DNA from: an uncultured Clostridiaceae bacterium
GTDB taxonomy: Bacteria; Bacillota; Clostridia; TANB77; CAG-508
NCBI GenBank assembly: GCA_947642455.1
Contig: CANRSN010000002.1
Location: forward strand, 1-48,213
Reading direction: 5' to 3'
Length of the DNA stretch: 48,213 nucleotides
Shown here one piece after another: positions 1 through 8,918 of this stretch. A program made the position numbers and the translations under genes. The notes beneath the pieces are model-generated. The model ran no database searches and had not been told where the DNA came from. It saw nothing but the letters and a program-made list of their open reading frames with translations. Every line of letters starts with the position of its first letter. Within the stretch, counting starts at the first letter, position 1.

Positions 1-42
1 CCAAAGAGAAAAGTTAAAGTTATGCTAATTTAAAGGCTTTCC

Positions 43-118
43 GATTTGTTCTTTCACAGATTAAAATCAGAATTATATAAGTACTATAATATTTATTTTA
101 ACAAAGTTTTTGTACTGA
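43..118. repeat. Left half of a palindromic (MITE-like) element, truncated
   Basis: This stretch matches the left arm of the complete element at 18705-18925, including GTACTATAATATTTATTT and the ACAAAGTTTTT that precedes the core. It stops where the GC-rich core should begin (ACTG, then unrelated sequence). No right arm follows. It is a decayed or half copy. The rest of 1-150 holds no gene that I can see. A short T-rich hairpin around 121-143 might end transcription from the left. Confidence 0.7.
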
Positions 119-154
119 ACCCAAAAAATTGGACATTTTTTGATTAGGAATTAC

Positions 155-183
155 TTGCAGGTAAAAGTTATTAATGTTATAAT
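155..183 (+). promoter_or_regulatory. Sigma-A promoter, extended -10
   Basis: The -35 is TTGCAG at 155-160. A 17-base spacer precedes TATAAT at 178-183, with TG at 175-176 forming an extended -10. An 11-bp palindrome, GTTATAATAAC, overlaps the -10. Transcription would begin near 190, immediately before the structured leader. Confidence 0.75.
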
Positions 184-198
184 AACAGAGAAAAAAAG

Positions 199-362
199 GA
201 GAAAGGTTGAAAAATAATTACAATTTTGGCGTTGTCAAACTGCATTTTAAATTTAATCAACGTACAATTAGTATGCCTCATAAATTTAAAATTTGTTTTC
301 CTAGCCAAAATTTAATTCTTTTCCAACTAGATTTGTGCCTTGAAGAAGGAATGAGATTAATC
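199..362 (+). promoter_or_regulatory. Structured 5' leader, copy 1 (candidate cis-regulatory RNA)
   Basis: About 165 bases are almost identical to 23068-23236, which precedes an unrelated gene. Helices I can draw: P1 AATTTTGGC (222-230) with GCCAAAATT (304-312); P2 AAAC plus ATTTTAAATTTA (237-255) with TAAATTTAAAAT plus GTTT (281-298); P3 CGTAC (261-265) with GTATG (271-275), closing the loop AATTA. Downstream, ATTCTTTT (315-322) can pair with GAAGGAAT (345-352), which contains the ribosome binding site. It matches no riboswitch class I recognise. A mobile repeat that supplies a leader and ribosome site is the alternative reading. Confidence 0.65.
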
Positions 363-959
363 ATGAAAATACTATATACATGTGCAATGGAAAAAGAAGC
401 CATAGAAATAACAAAAAAACTAAATATGGAAAAAATAGAAAAAAACATATACAGAAACGAAAATGAAACAATGTTAATAACAGGAATAGGAAAGCAAAGA
501 ACAGCAATCAATTTAACAAAATACCTATGTGAAAACGAAAAGCCAGAGCAAATAATAAATATAGGATATGCAGGTTCAACAAATATAGAAATTGGGAAAT
601 GGGTGAACATAACAAGAGTACACAATTATGAATGGGACATACTAGGAGAAGAAAAATATAATATGTCAGATGTAGGAAATCAACAATTAGTAGAAATACA
701 AGCAAATATTCCAAAAGTCGAATGTTATTCAGCAGAAAGCTTTGTAACACATACAGATATAAAAGAAACAGTCGCATTTGACATGGAATTGCATTCAATA
801 GCAATAATATGTAGTATATACAAAATACCATTAATATCACTAAAAAAAATAAGTGATAACCTAAGTTTAGATAAATACTACGAAAGTATACAAAAAGAAG
901 AAGTAATGGAACTAGTAAGTTTTTTGCATTATATACCTAAAAAGAGTATTTTAGTATGA
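363..959 (+). CDS. MTA/SAH nucleosidase-like protein (phosphorylase superfamily)
   Basis: The 198-residue product looks like a short nucleoside phosphorylase/hydrolase of the MtnN (Pfs) type, which cleaves the glycosidic bond of 5'-methylthioadenosine or S-adenosylhomocysteine. Support: an N-terminal MKILYTCAMEKEA strand, the glycine-rich INIGYAGS segment near residue 68 (INTGSAGG in relatives), and FDMELHSIA...IPLISLKKISD near residues 140-165, matching the family's MEaaaiA...P...iRaiSD motif. The usual length is about 230, so it is somewhat short and the exact substrate is uncertain. An in-frame extension to 207 exists, but it lies entirely in the repeated leader. ATG 363 follows GAAGAAGGA with the same 12-base spacing as the second leader copy. 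It stands alone, with smc 155 bases downstream. Confidence 0.6.
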   Translation: MKILYTCAMEKEAIEITKKLNMEKIEKNIYRNENETMLITGIGKQRTAINLTKYLCENEKPEQIINIGYAGSTNIEIGKWVNITRVHNYEWDILGEEKYNMSDVGNQQLVEIQANIPKVECYSAESFVTHTDIKETVAFDMELHSIAIICSIYKIPLISLKKISDNLSLDKYYESIQKEEVMELVSFLHYIPKKSILV

Positions 960-1114
960 ACAGTAACTAAATGTAATTAAATAAATGAAAGAAAAAAGAG
1001 GAATAAAAGCTAAAGTAGTTACAGTAAAAATACGTAACAGAAATTTATCATAACATAGTTTATAAAAATGTAATTTTTTAGATATTTATGCTTAAGGAAG
1101 GAATGAAGTAAAAT

Positions 1115-4100
1115 ATGTACTTAAAAAGGTTAGAATTGCAAGGTTTTAAATCATTTGCAGACAAAACAATATTAGAATTTAAGCCAGGAATAACATCAGT
1201 AATAGGACCAAATGGTTCAGGAAAAAGTAATATATCAGATAGTATAAGATGGGTTCTAGGAGAGCAAAGCATGAAATCATTAAGAGGGCAAAGTTCATCA
1301 GACATCATATTTGCTGGGACACAAAACAGAAAATCACTAGGTTTTGCCGAAGTGTCAATAGTAATAGATAACGAAGACGGAAAATTGCCTATAGAATACA
1401 ATGAAGTAACAGTAACAAGAAAAATATATAGAAGTGGGGAAACAGGTTATTTCATAAATAAAACACCATGTAGACTTAAAGATGTATTAGAACTATTTAT
1501 GGACACAGGAATTGGAAAAGATGGGTATTCAATAATAGGTCAAGGAAAAATAGACGAAATACTTAGCAACAAATCAGAAGACAGAAGAAGAATATTTGAA
1601 GAAGCAGCAGGTATAGTAAAATACAAAACTAGAAAACTAGAATCTGAGAAAAAGCTAGAACAAACAAAACTAAATCTACTAAGAATAAATGATATATTAT
1701 CAGAAATAGAAGCAACCATAGAGCCATTAAAAGTACAATCAGAAAAAGCAAAAAAATTTCTAGACTTAAGAGAAGAATTAAAAAACATTGAAGTAGGTCT
1801 ATCTTTATATAATATAGAAACCTACAAAGAAAAATTAGATCAAATAGTAAAAGACATAGAAATTATGCAAACACAATATGATGAAGAAGATTCAAAGCTA
1901 ACAAAAGCAAGAGAACAAAAAGAATTGTTAAAAGAAGAAGTAGATAAAATAACAGAAAAAATTGAGGAAGTACAAAATAGTAGTTTTGAGAGTTCAAACA
2001 AAATAGAAAAGGTAAATTCAGAAATAAATGTATCAAAAGAAAGAGTGGAGAACAACAAATCAAATATAGTAAGGTTTGATGAAGAAGTAGTAGAAATACA
2101 AGAAAGAATACAAATACTAGAAGATGAGAAAAAGCAAAAACAAGAGAAGAAAAATAATTTAAATGAAAACAAAGAAAAATTTAGTAAAGAATTGGAAGAA
2201 AAAGAAACACAACTTGAAGAGTTAACAAAAAAGCTATCTGGTAAAGAATTAGAAATAGAAGAAAAAAAGAAAAAGGTTGAACAAGATACAGATAAAAAAT
2301 ATGAAATAGCAGGAGAAATAAATACTCAAGATATAAACTTTGAGAACTTAGAAAAAAGGCAAAAAACAATAAAACAAGAAATTGCAGGCACTATTTCAGA
2401 GTTAGATGAAGTCAGAATGAAAAAGCAAGAGTTATCAAAAAGTTTTTATGAAATAGAAGCAAACAGAAATAATTTAGAAAATAAATTAAAAGAAGAAAAT
2501 GTAAAAAAAGAAGAAAACAATGAAAAATTAAAGCAATATGATGAAAAAATAAATAAACTAAAAGATGAAAGTAGAATGAAAACTTCAAGGTATAACTTCT
2601 TAGTAGAAACCGAAAAAGAAAAAGAAGGATATATTAAAAGTGTAAAGAGTTTACTAACAGAATGTGAGAAAGATAGCAAATTAAAAGCTGGAATGGAAGG
2701 TGTATTGGCAAGTCTTATTTCAGTAGATAGCAAATATGAAACAGCAATAGAAATGTGTTTAGGTGCAGCACTTCAAAATATAGTTACAGAAAATGAGGAA
2801 ACAGCTAAGAAATTAATAGAACATCTAAAAACAAATAATTTAGGAAGAGCATCATTTCTGCCAATATCAGCAATAAAAGGTAAAAAGTTAGACAAATTCA
2901 ATCAAAAAGGAATAGAGAAGGTTGTAGGAATTGCATCAGACTTAGTAAAATGTGGCAAGAAATATGAACAAATAGTATTAAATTTATTAGGAAAAACAGT
3001 AATTGTTGAAGACATGGATACAGCAATAAAACTTGCAAAACAAAATAGCTATAGTTTTAAAATAGTAACTATTCAAGGTGATATAATAAATCCATCAGGT
3101 TTAATGACTGGTGGTAGTGTAATGAAAAAAACTGTAAATATTTTAGGTAGAAGTAGAGAAATTGAAAGTCTAGAAAAAGAATTAGAAAAAATAAATAAAC
3201 AAATAGAAGAATTAGAAAATGAAAAACGATTATTTGCAGAAACGATAGTAGATGTAATAGAAAATGCAGTAAGGTTAGAAAAAGAATTACAAGAAATAGA
3301 CATTATATATGCTACAGAAAAGCAAAAAGTAGTTTCATTAGAAGAAAATATATCAAAATTAGAAGAAAGACATATAAAACTAAAAGAAGAACAAAAACAA
3401 ATAGAAGAACAAAAAGTAGAAAATAGAGAAGTGAAAAAGCAAAAAGAAGAAGAAATAGAAACTTTAAAGAAAGAAATAGATGAATTAAATATAATTATAG
3501 AAGAATTCGCAAAAACAAATAAAGATAATCAAAAATATATAGATGACTTAAACTTCGATATTACAAACCTAAAAATATCAGTATCATCATTTGATGAAAG
3601 TAACTTATCATTAGATGAAATGCTAGAAAGAATAAACTTAGACATAGAAAATAATAATACAAGTATCAAAAATAAAAAAGAGCAAATAGAAAAAATAAAA
3701 CAAGAAAACGAGTTATTAGAAAAAACGATTTTAGACTTAAATTCTCAAATAGAGACTATAAAACAAGAAGTTGAAAATAGTGGAACTTTAGTAGAAGAGT
3801 TAAAAAATTCAAGAAATACAAAAAATGAACAATTAAAACAAAGAGAAGAAGAAATAGGTTCTAAATTTAAAATAATAGAAGATTTGAAAGAACAAATTGT
3901 TAAAGTTGATGTTAAGAAAGTAAAAATAGAGCAAGATATAGAACAAATTGTAAATAACTTGTGGGAAGAATATGAAATAACACCAAACAATGCACAGGAA
4001 TATCAAAAGCCAAACAATGTACAACAAGCAGGAAAAGAAGTACACCGCTTGAAAAATGAAATTAGAGACTTAGGAAGTATAAATATAGACTCAATAGAAG

Positions 4101-4672
4101 AGTATAAAAAAACAAAAGAAAGATATGATTTTATGTGCGAGCAACGCCTAGATTTAGACAATACAGCAGGAAAATTAAGAGGAATAATATCAGACATGAC
4201 AGAAACCATGAAAGCTCAATTTATAGAAAAGTTTGCTATTATTAATAAAAATTTTAACGAAGTATTTGTTGAATTGTTTGGTGGTGGTAAAGCAGAATTA
4301 ATACTAGAAGATGAGTCAAATGTATTAGAATGTGGAATAGATATAAAAGCTCAACCAACAGGCAAAAAATTAGGCAATATGATGCTTTTGTCAGGAGGAG
4401 AAAGAGCTTTTACTGCAATCGCTTTATTATTTGCTATTTTAAAAATTAATCCATCTCCATTTTGTATATTGGACGAAATAGAAGCAGCTCTTGATGATGT
4501 TAATGTATACAGATATGCAGAATACTTAAAGAAATTTAGCCAAGATACTCAATTTTTAGTAATAACACATAGAAAAGGAACAATGGAAGCAGCAGATACA
4601 GTTTATGGTGTTACTATGGAGGAAAATGGTATTAGTAAGCTACTTTCAATGAAATTGAAGGATAATAGATAA
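1115..4672 (+). CDS. smc: Chromosome segregation ATPase SMC
   Basis: This is the full-length (1185 aa) SMC subunit of the condensin-like complex that organises and segregates the chromosome with ScpA and ScpB. Visible parts: the N-terminal ATPase half with Walker A GPNGSGKSN at residues 31-39, a long Glu/Lys/Gln-rich coiled coil, a hinge around residues 520-680 ending in the GLMTGGSV segment, the returning coiled coil, and the C-terminal half with the LLSGGE signature near 1092 and Walker B CILDEIEAALDD near 1117-1126. The ribosome site AAGGAAGGAATG precedes ATG 1115. The usual neighbours rnc and ftsY are absent here. The 25 bases before the start resemble the tail of the repeated leader at 199-362. 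No clear promoter is seen in 960-1114. Confidence 0.97.
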   Translation: MYLKRLELQGFKSFADKTILEFKPGITSVIGPNGSGKSNISDSIRWVLGEQSMKSLRGQSSSDIIFAGTQNRKSLGFAEVSIVIDNEDGKLPIEYNEVTVTRKIYRSGETGYFINKTPCRLKDVLELFMDTGIGKDGYSIIGQGKIDEILSNKSEDRRRIFEEAAGIVKYKTRKLESEKKLEQTKLNLLRINDILSEIEATIEPLKVQSEKAKKFLDLREELKNIEVGLSLYNIETYKEKLDQIVKDIEIMQTQYDEEDSKLTKAREQKELLKEEVDKITEKIEEVQNSSFESSNKIEKVNSEINVSKERVENNKSNIVRFDEEVVEIQERIQILEDEKKQKQEKKNNLNENKEKFSKELEEKETQLEELTKKLSGKELEIEEKKKKVEQDTDKKYEIAGEINTQDINFENLEKRQKTIKQEIAGTISELDEVRMKKQELSKSFYEIEANRNNLENKLKEENVKKEENNEKLKQYDEKINKLKDESRMKTSRYNFLVETEKEKEGYIKSVKSLLTECEKDSKLKAGMEGVLASLISVDSKYETAIEMCLGAALQNIVTENEETAKKLIEHLKTNNLGRASFLPISAIKGKKLDKFNQKGIEKVVGIASDLVKCGKKYEQIVLNLLGKTVIVEDMDTAIKLAKQNSYSFKIVTIQGDIINPSGLMTGGSVMKKTVNILGRSREIESLEKELEKINKQIEELENEKRLFAETIVDVIENAVRLEKELQEIDIIYATEKQKVVSLEENISKLEERHIKLKEEQKQIEEQKVENREVKKQKEEEIETLKKEIDELNIIIEEFAKTNKDNQKYIDDLNFDITNLKISVSSFDESNLSLDEMLERINLDIENNNTSIKNKKEQIEKIKQENELLEKTILDLNSQIETIKQEVENSGTLVEELKNSRNTKNEQLKQREEEIGSKFKIIEDLKEQIVKVDVKKVKIEQDIEQIVNNLWEEYEITPNNAQEYQKPNNVQQAGKEVHRLKNEIRDLGSINIDSIEEYKKTKERYDFMCEQRLDLDNTAGKLRGIISDMTETMKAQFIEKFAIINKNFNEVFVELFGGGKAELILEDESNVLECGIDIKAQPTGKKLGNMMLLSGGERAFTAIALLFAILKINPSPFCILDEIEAALDDVNVYRYAEYLKKFSQDTQFLVITHRKGTMEAADTVYGVTMEENGISKLLSMKLKDNR

Positions 4673-4678
4673 TATAAC

Positions 4679-4871
4679 AAAATAATAATTTTTAGACTTA
4701 ATATTATGCTCTACAAGAATATTAATATTTATTTTATCAAAGTTCTTTACTGGCTACGCCAATCGCAACGGGTCATTTCCTACGATGGAGCTTCCCTGCG
4801 CAGAACTTTTCAAAAATAAATATTAATATTCTATATATGTTTAATAAATATAGTCTAAAAATGATTATTTT
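4679..4871. repeat. Palindromic MITE-like element, complete copy with divergent arms
   Basis: The 193-bp element begins six bases after the smc stop codon. The outer inverted repeats (4679-4698 and 4852-4871) match at 19 of 20 positions. The inner arms AGAATATTAATATTTATTTT and its exact complement (ending near 4832) flank a GC-rich core at about 4746-4801. The core (ACTGGC..CGCCAATCGC...GGTCAT.TCC...GGAGCTTCCCTGCGCA) is shared with the copies at 18705 and 21647, but the outer arms differ. No target duplication is obvious. As RNA it would fold into a long hairpin after smc. Confidence 0.8.
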
Positions 4872-4903
4872 GGGAAAAAAATGAAATTTGAAGTAATTAA
4901 ATA

Positions 4904-4932
4904 TTGACAAAAGAGTAAAAAAAAGATAAAAT
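4904..4932 (+). promoter_or_regulatory. Sigma-A promoter
   Basis: TTGACA at 4904-4909, a 17-base spacer and TAAAAT at 4927-4932, about 50 bases before the secreted-protein gene at 4986. This is close to consensus. Confidence 0.8.
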
Positions 4933-4985
4933 AGTTATGTAAATTAGTAACAATAGGTGTAGCTTTAAAAATATGGAGGTGCAAT

Positions 4986-5555
4986 ATGAAAAAATTAAGA
5001 CAACTATGTAGCATTATTTTTACAGTTATTATCATTGTAGGAACAAGTATTCCTGCATTAGCCACAGAAATTACGCAAACTTCTGAATTAGTAACAGAAG
5101 TAGAAAACGAAAAAGTCGAAAATCAAGCCGAAACACAAGAATATGTAGAAGTACTTCAATTTATAAAGGAAGAAGAATTTGAAGAAGAAAACATTCCTTG
5201 TGTAATAAGCAGAGGGGCACATGGGTATATTAATCAAAATGAGGAAATACAAATATATCCAGTATTATACAGTTATGTAGGAGAGCAGAATAGAGCATTA
5301 TGGTTTTGGGCAAGTTTAAAGCAAAAAGAAGAACCACAAGGAGACATCTTTGTAGAAGTCTACAACCCTGATGGTAGTTTTCTTACAAGTTTTATAACAA
5401 AGCCAAACACAGATGAAACAATAATATTTAATTCACCAATAGCAGGAGAATATAAAGTGAAAGTTATTTCATCAGTAAATGCAAATGCAAAACTACAAGC
5501 AAATATTGTATGGTTGGAAGTACCTGTTTGCACAAATGATGTGAATTCTGAATAA
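4986..5555 (+). CDS. Secreted beta-sandwich protein, unknown function
   Basis: A 189-residue protein with a clear signal peptide: a positive start (MKKLRQ), a hydrophobic stretch and a probable cleavage after ALA near residue 27. A Glu/Gln-rich linker (about 30-65) follows, then a beta-rich domain ending in GEYKVKVISSVNANAKLQAN. That ending, like the DNPDG-type turn before it, resembles pre-peptidase C-terminal-like beta-sandwich domains. I see no catalytic motif. ATG 4986 has the ribosome site GGAGGTG just upstream. It is convergent with an ABC transporter operon whose first gene (8919-9362) encodes a similar small secreted beta protein, so the two may be functionally related. That link is an inference. 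Confidence 0.7.
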   Translation: MKKLRQLCSIIFTVIIIVGTSIPALATEITQTSELVTEVENEKVENQAETQEYVEVLQFIKEEEFEEENIPCVISRGAHGYINQNEEIQIYPVLYSYVGEQNRALWFWASLKQKEEPQGDIFVEVYNPDGSFLTSFITKPNTDETIIFNSPIAGEYKVKVISSVNANAKLQANIVWLEVPVCTNDVNSE

Positions 5556-5588
5556 GCTTTAAGTTAAAAATTGAATATTAAGATTACT

Positions 5589-5620
5589 GAAAGTGTTACA
5601 GTGAGTACTGTAGCACTTTC
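5589..5620 (+). terminator. Stem-loop after the secreted-protein gene
   Basis: GAAAGTGTTACAG pairs with CTGTAGCACTTTC (12 of 13 bases plus one G-T pair) around a six-base loop. Only a short T tract (TATTT) follows, so termination would be moderate. Positions 5640-5720 hold further overlapping hairpins, including GATTTTTCC...GGAAAAATC, but no gene. Confidence 0.55.
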
Positions 5621-5721
5621 TATTTGGCTTATGGAAGAGGGTGTCCTAAAATAGGAACTCTCTATGATTTTTCCTTTTATTATATAGGAAAAATCGAAGA
5701 TTTCCCTATACAATAAAACCG

Positions 5722-5756
5722 CAACAATTCGCAGGAAAAATCCCAAAGAATTGTTG
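5722..5756 (-). terminator. Terminator-like hairpin for the ABC transporter operon
   Basis: CAACAATTC and GAATTGTTG form a perfect 9-bp stem. On the minus strand it is followed by CGGTTTTATT. It lies about 35 bases past the stop of the ATPase gene. Confidence 0.55.
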
Positions 5757-5768
5757 GAGGGCTTCACT

Positions 5769-5793
5769 AAACGTTCCACACAAAATTGCTAAA
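5769..5793. repeat. 25-base dispersed repeat, copy 1
   Basis: The segment AAACGTTCCA..CAAAATTGCTAAA matches 15783-15807 at 24 of 25 positions. Here it overlaps the last codons and stop of the ABC ATPase gene. In the second copy it abuts a decayed palindromic element. Confidence 0.6.
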
Positions 5794-6466
5794 TTAGTGT
5801 AGATGATTGTAACTTTCCATCTTCAATACAAATAATATGGTCAGCTAGCTTAGCAATATCTAAATTATGAGTAATCATAATAATAGTCTGGTTAAAATCC
5901 CTATTAGCTTTTTTTAACAAAGAAATAATTTCATTACTAGATTTAGAATCTAAATTGCCAGTAGGTTCATCTGCCAAAATAATAGTAGGATTTATCATTA
6001 ATGCTCTGCCAATAGCAACTTTTTGTTGTTGACCGCCTGAAAGTTGATTAGGTAAATGTTTTCTTCTATCAGAAATATTAAGAAAATGAAGTATCTCATC
6101 TAGCTTATTCAAATCAGGCACTTTTCTATCAAGTTGAATAGGTAGTAAAATATTTTCTTCAACATTTAAAGTAGGCATAAGATTATAAAACTGATAAATA
6201 ATACCAATTTTTTGTCTTCTTAAAATAGTACGTTCATTTTTATCCATCTCATACAAATTTTTATCATAAAAATATACATTTCCATTAGTAGGTTTTTCCA
6301 AACCAGCAATTGTATGTAAAACAGTAGACTTACCACTTCCAGAAGGTCCAATAATGGCAATAAATTCACCAGCTTCAACATTAAAAGAAACTTTATCAAG
6401 GGCAACCACTTTTGCCTCACCTTTACCATAAACCTTAGTCAAATTTTCAACTCTTAAAATACTCAT
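5789..6466 (-). CDS. ABC transporter ATP-binding protein (LolD/MacB type)
   Basis: A 225-residue ATPase that would power the adjacent FtsX-type permease. Motifs: Walker A GPSGSGKST at residues 40-48, Q-loop near 92, signature LSGGQ at 142-146, Walker B ILADEP at 163-168 with catalytic Glu167, D-loop NLDS and switch His200 in ITHN. It belongs to the MacB/LolD/BceA-like class that moves lipids, lipoproteins or peptides at the membrane rather than importing solutes. I chose the start at 6466 (MSILRVENLTK) because AAAGG lies about nine bases upstream. An in-frame ATG at 6502 adds 12 residues without a good ribosome site. The permease gene lies 69 bases upstream on the same strand, so the two are probably one transcript. 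Confidence 0.92.
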   Translation of the reverse strand: MSILRVENLTKVYGKGEAKVVALDKVSFNVEAGEFIAIIGPSGSGKSTVLHTIAGLEKPTNGNVYFYDKNLYEMDKNERTILRRQKIGIIYQFYNLMPTLNVEENILLPIQLDRKVPDLNKLDEILHFLNISDRRKHLPNQLSGGQQQKVAIGRALMINPTIILADEPTGNLDSKSSNEIISLLKKANRDFNQTIIMITHNLDIAKLADHIICIEDGKLQSSTLI

Positions 6467-6534
6467 ATGCAACAACCTTTCTAATAAGCAAAACAAATTC
6501 ATATTTATTTGCTTGCCAAAATTACTTAATAAAA

Positions 6535-8784
6535 TTAATCATCTTTAATAAACCTTGCAGAATAAATAGTTATAAACAAAGAAATAGCAAAAAGTGATAT
6601 GATAAATAAGCTAATCCAGCCAAAAGGTATTAACAATTTATTCAAAACAATAATACTTTCCATATAATGTATAATTGCATACAAAATAGGAATAGACAAA
6701 ACTACAGATATAAAGGTAGCTTTTATAAACATATAAACACATTCATAAATTAAAATTCTAAAAATATTTGTTTTAGTAGCTCCAGATAATGATAGAACCT
6801 TAAATTCTTGAACCCTTTCGCACAAACTTGCATTAATTATATTTATAGAACTAATTATACCTATAATAACAACAACAAATATAATAATTACTAATAGCAA
6901 TTCTAAAATATTAGTGTAAACAATTTTAACTTGATTATCTAAAGAATAATATTCTACATTAATATCCATAGTTTTATTCTCATTAATATAATTAGAAAAG
7001 TCAATAATATTATCGCATTTTATTTTAACATAATTAGCTGAAGTGCTTCCCCATGAATAAACACTATTTTTTTCTAAAGAATTAAATGTTTTTGTTATAT
7101 TATTAAAAGTATTCATAGGTACAAAAACAACAGAATTTGAAAGACCAGTAGTTTTTAGCTCTTTAAATCCATCTAAAGGTTCATCTGTAAAAACAAAGTG
7201 TCCTTTTAAATTCTCATCATCATAAATTTTAAACATATCTTGTTCGCTACCAATAAGACTTAAATTTAGATTGTAATTTGTATTAAATACTTGGAAATAG
7301 TTATAAATGGAATTGTCAAAGTCATAGGAAGATGCCGTATTATATATAATAAAATCTCCCAAATTTGCATGCAATTCATTTATATATTTAGAATATGAAT
7401 TATTATCTAATCCAATTATACATATATGTGTAGCTTTTTGATTATTTTTAGAAATTGTAATAAGAATATCATCATGCTCAATAAGAGCATCTGGAGGTTC
7501 TACTAAGGCATAAGGAAGTATATATGTATATTCTATATATTCTAAATGGTTTTCAGAGTTAGCAATATAATTGTTAAGTAAAGATTTATAATCTGTGTTT
7601 GAAGTCAAAGGAATGGATAATTCAGCATCAACATCATATACTGTTACTAAATCGGAAGCTTCTTTTTCATAATTTATATAAGTACTAATTGCAATAAATG
7701 AAATCATAGATATTACAAGCAAAAATGTTATAACTCTATATTTATTATTATTTCTACTCAAATTTTTTAAAGCTATCTTTCCTTCAATAGGAAAGATTTT
7801 TTCTAAAATGGAAAATTTCTTTTTATACTTAATTTGTTTAGAATTTCTAATATCCTGAATAACAGATGTATTACTTGCTTTTAGACTTGGTATAATTGCA
7901 GAAATGTAAATATTGAATACTATTACTAATAAAGATACAAGTAAATAATTAATATCTATTATTAATTTGAAATGATATGGTGTAGAAGACAAAACATTAT
8001 TAACCATTTCTAAAACAATACTTGTACCAAAAAAAGAAAATATAGCACCAAAAATGATTCCGAATATTCCAATAATAGTAGCTTCTAAAAATACTATTTT
8101 TAATATTTGATTTTCCGTTCCACCGATACTGTTTAAAATGGCATATTCTTTTCTTCTTTCATTTAAAGTTATTAAAAAGGCATTATACAATATAATTATA
8201 AATAAAATAGAGAAAAACAATAAAATAACAAAAATAAGTAAATCTAATACATAAGAAAAATTTAAGGTAGATTTATAAACAAGAATAGTTTTAGTAGAAT
8301 CTGCATAAGTTAATCTTGCTCCCATTAAGCCAAAAACTGGAAGTAAATTTTCGTTAAATTCACATTTTTCTGAAGCATCAAAGACAGATAAGCCCAATGT
8401 TTGTACTATGTCACTAGAACATGTATAAGTATCTTTTATATTATTATATTTAATATATATATTTAAGCTAGAAAAATCAGAAAGAGAAGGTAATTCTTCT
8501 AATTTTTGTAGATTTTCATTATCACTTTTTTGTACGTAAATTTTGTCAATATATTCCTTATTTTTAATTTTATTTAAGTCTTGTATAGATAAATTTTTTA
8601 TAATAAAAGAATAATCATTATATTCAGTAGCAATATTTTCTAAAATACCATTACTAATACTAGAAATTACTAGAATGGTAGTTAATATTAGAAAAGTACA
8701 TAATATTACTGATATAGTGGTAAATATAGTTCTTTTAAAATTTTTTTTGATATTATTAAAAGCTAATTTTAATTCTATTTTCAT
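6535..8784 (-). CDS. FtsX-type ABC transporter permease
   Basis: A 749-residue polytopic protein with two FtsX-like halves. A first membrane helix at about residues 16-38 is followed by an extracytoplasmic part. Three helices lie at about 178-300 (with the NERRKEYAILNSIGG segment typical of FtsX domains). A further helix near 352-375 is followed by a large extracytoplasmic region (about 376-605), then three C-terminal helices (about 610-745) after CERVQEFKVLSLSG. The architecture fits exporters or sensors of peptides and lipids (MacB, YtrF or BceB-like). The substrate cannot be read from sequence. The ATPase gene follows and the secreted protein gene 8919-9362 precedes it, separated by a terminator-like hairpin. 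Confidence 0.88.
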   Translation of the reverse strand: MKIELKLAFNNIKKNFKRTIFTTISVILCTFLILTTILVISSISNGILENIATEYNDYSFIIKNLSIQDLNKIKNKEYIDKIYVQKSDNENLQKLEELPSLSDFSSLNIYIKYNNIKDTYTCSSDIVQTLGLSVFDASEKCEFNENLLPVFGLMGARLTYADSTKTILVYKSTLNFSYVLDLLIFVILLFFSILFIIILYNAFLITLNERRKEYAILNSIGGTENQILKIVFLEATIIGIFGIIFGAIFSFFGTSIVLEMVNNVLSSTPYHFKLIIDINYLLVSLLVIVFNIYISAIIPSLKASNTSVIQDIRNSKQIKYKKKFSILEKIFPIEGKIALKNLSRNNNKYRVITFLLVISMISFIAISTYINYEKEASDLVTVYDVDAELSIPLTSNTDYKSLLNNYIANSENHLEYIEYTYILPYALVEPPDALIEHDDILITISKNNQKATHICIIGLDNNSYSKYINELHANLGDFIIYNTASSYDFDNSIYNYFQVFNTNYNLNLSLIGSEQDMFKIYDDENLKGHFVFTDEPLDGFKELKTTGLSNSVVFVPMNTFNNITKTFNSLEKNSVYSWGSTSANYVKIKCDNIIDFSNYINENKTMDINVEYYSLDNQVKIVYTNILELLLVIIIFVVVIIGIISSINIINASLCERVQEFKVLSLSGATKTNIFRILIYECVYMFIKATFISVVLSIPILYAIIHYMESIIVLNKLLIPFGWISLFIISLFAISLFITIYSARFIKDD

Positions 8785-8810
8785 AATTTTACTCCTAATA
8801 TTATTATAAA

Positions 8811-8834
8811 AAGGGCGCCTATTTTAGTACGCCC
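8811..8834 (-). terminator. Intrinsic terminator or attenuator between secreted protein and permease genes
   Basis: On the minus strand GGGCG...CGCCC is followed by TTTTTATAAT. It lies 85-108 bases after the stop of the secreted-protein gene and about 27 bases before the permease start, so it could terminate the first transcript while letting some through to the transporter. Confidence 0.7.
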
Positions 8835-8918
8835 CATTAAAATAAAATACGAATGCACAAAAAGTTGAGACTTTATTTATAGATAATGACTACATTATAT
8901 AAGAAAAATCATTAGATT

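Noticed and set aside
207-362. N-terminal extension of the nucleosidase-like protein reading through the leader (TTG start)
   Set aside because: The same 50 codons precede an unrelated gene at 23075 and end there in TGA. The region folds as nested helices and the true start has its own ribosome site.
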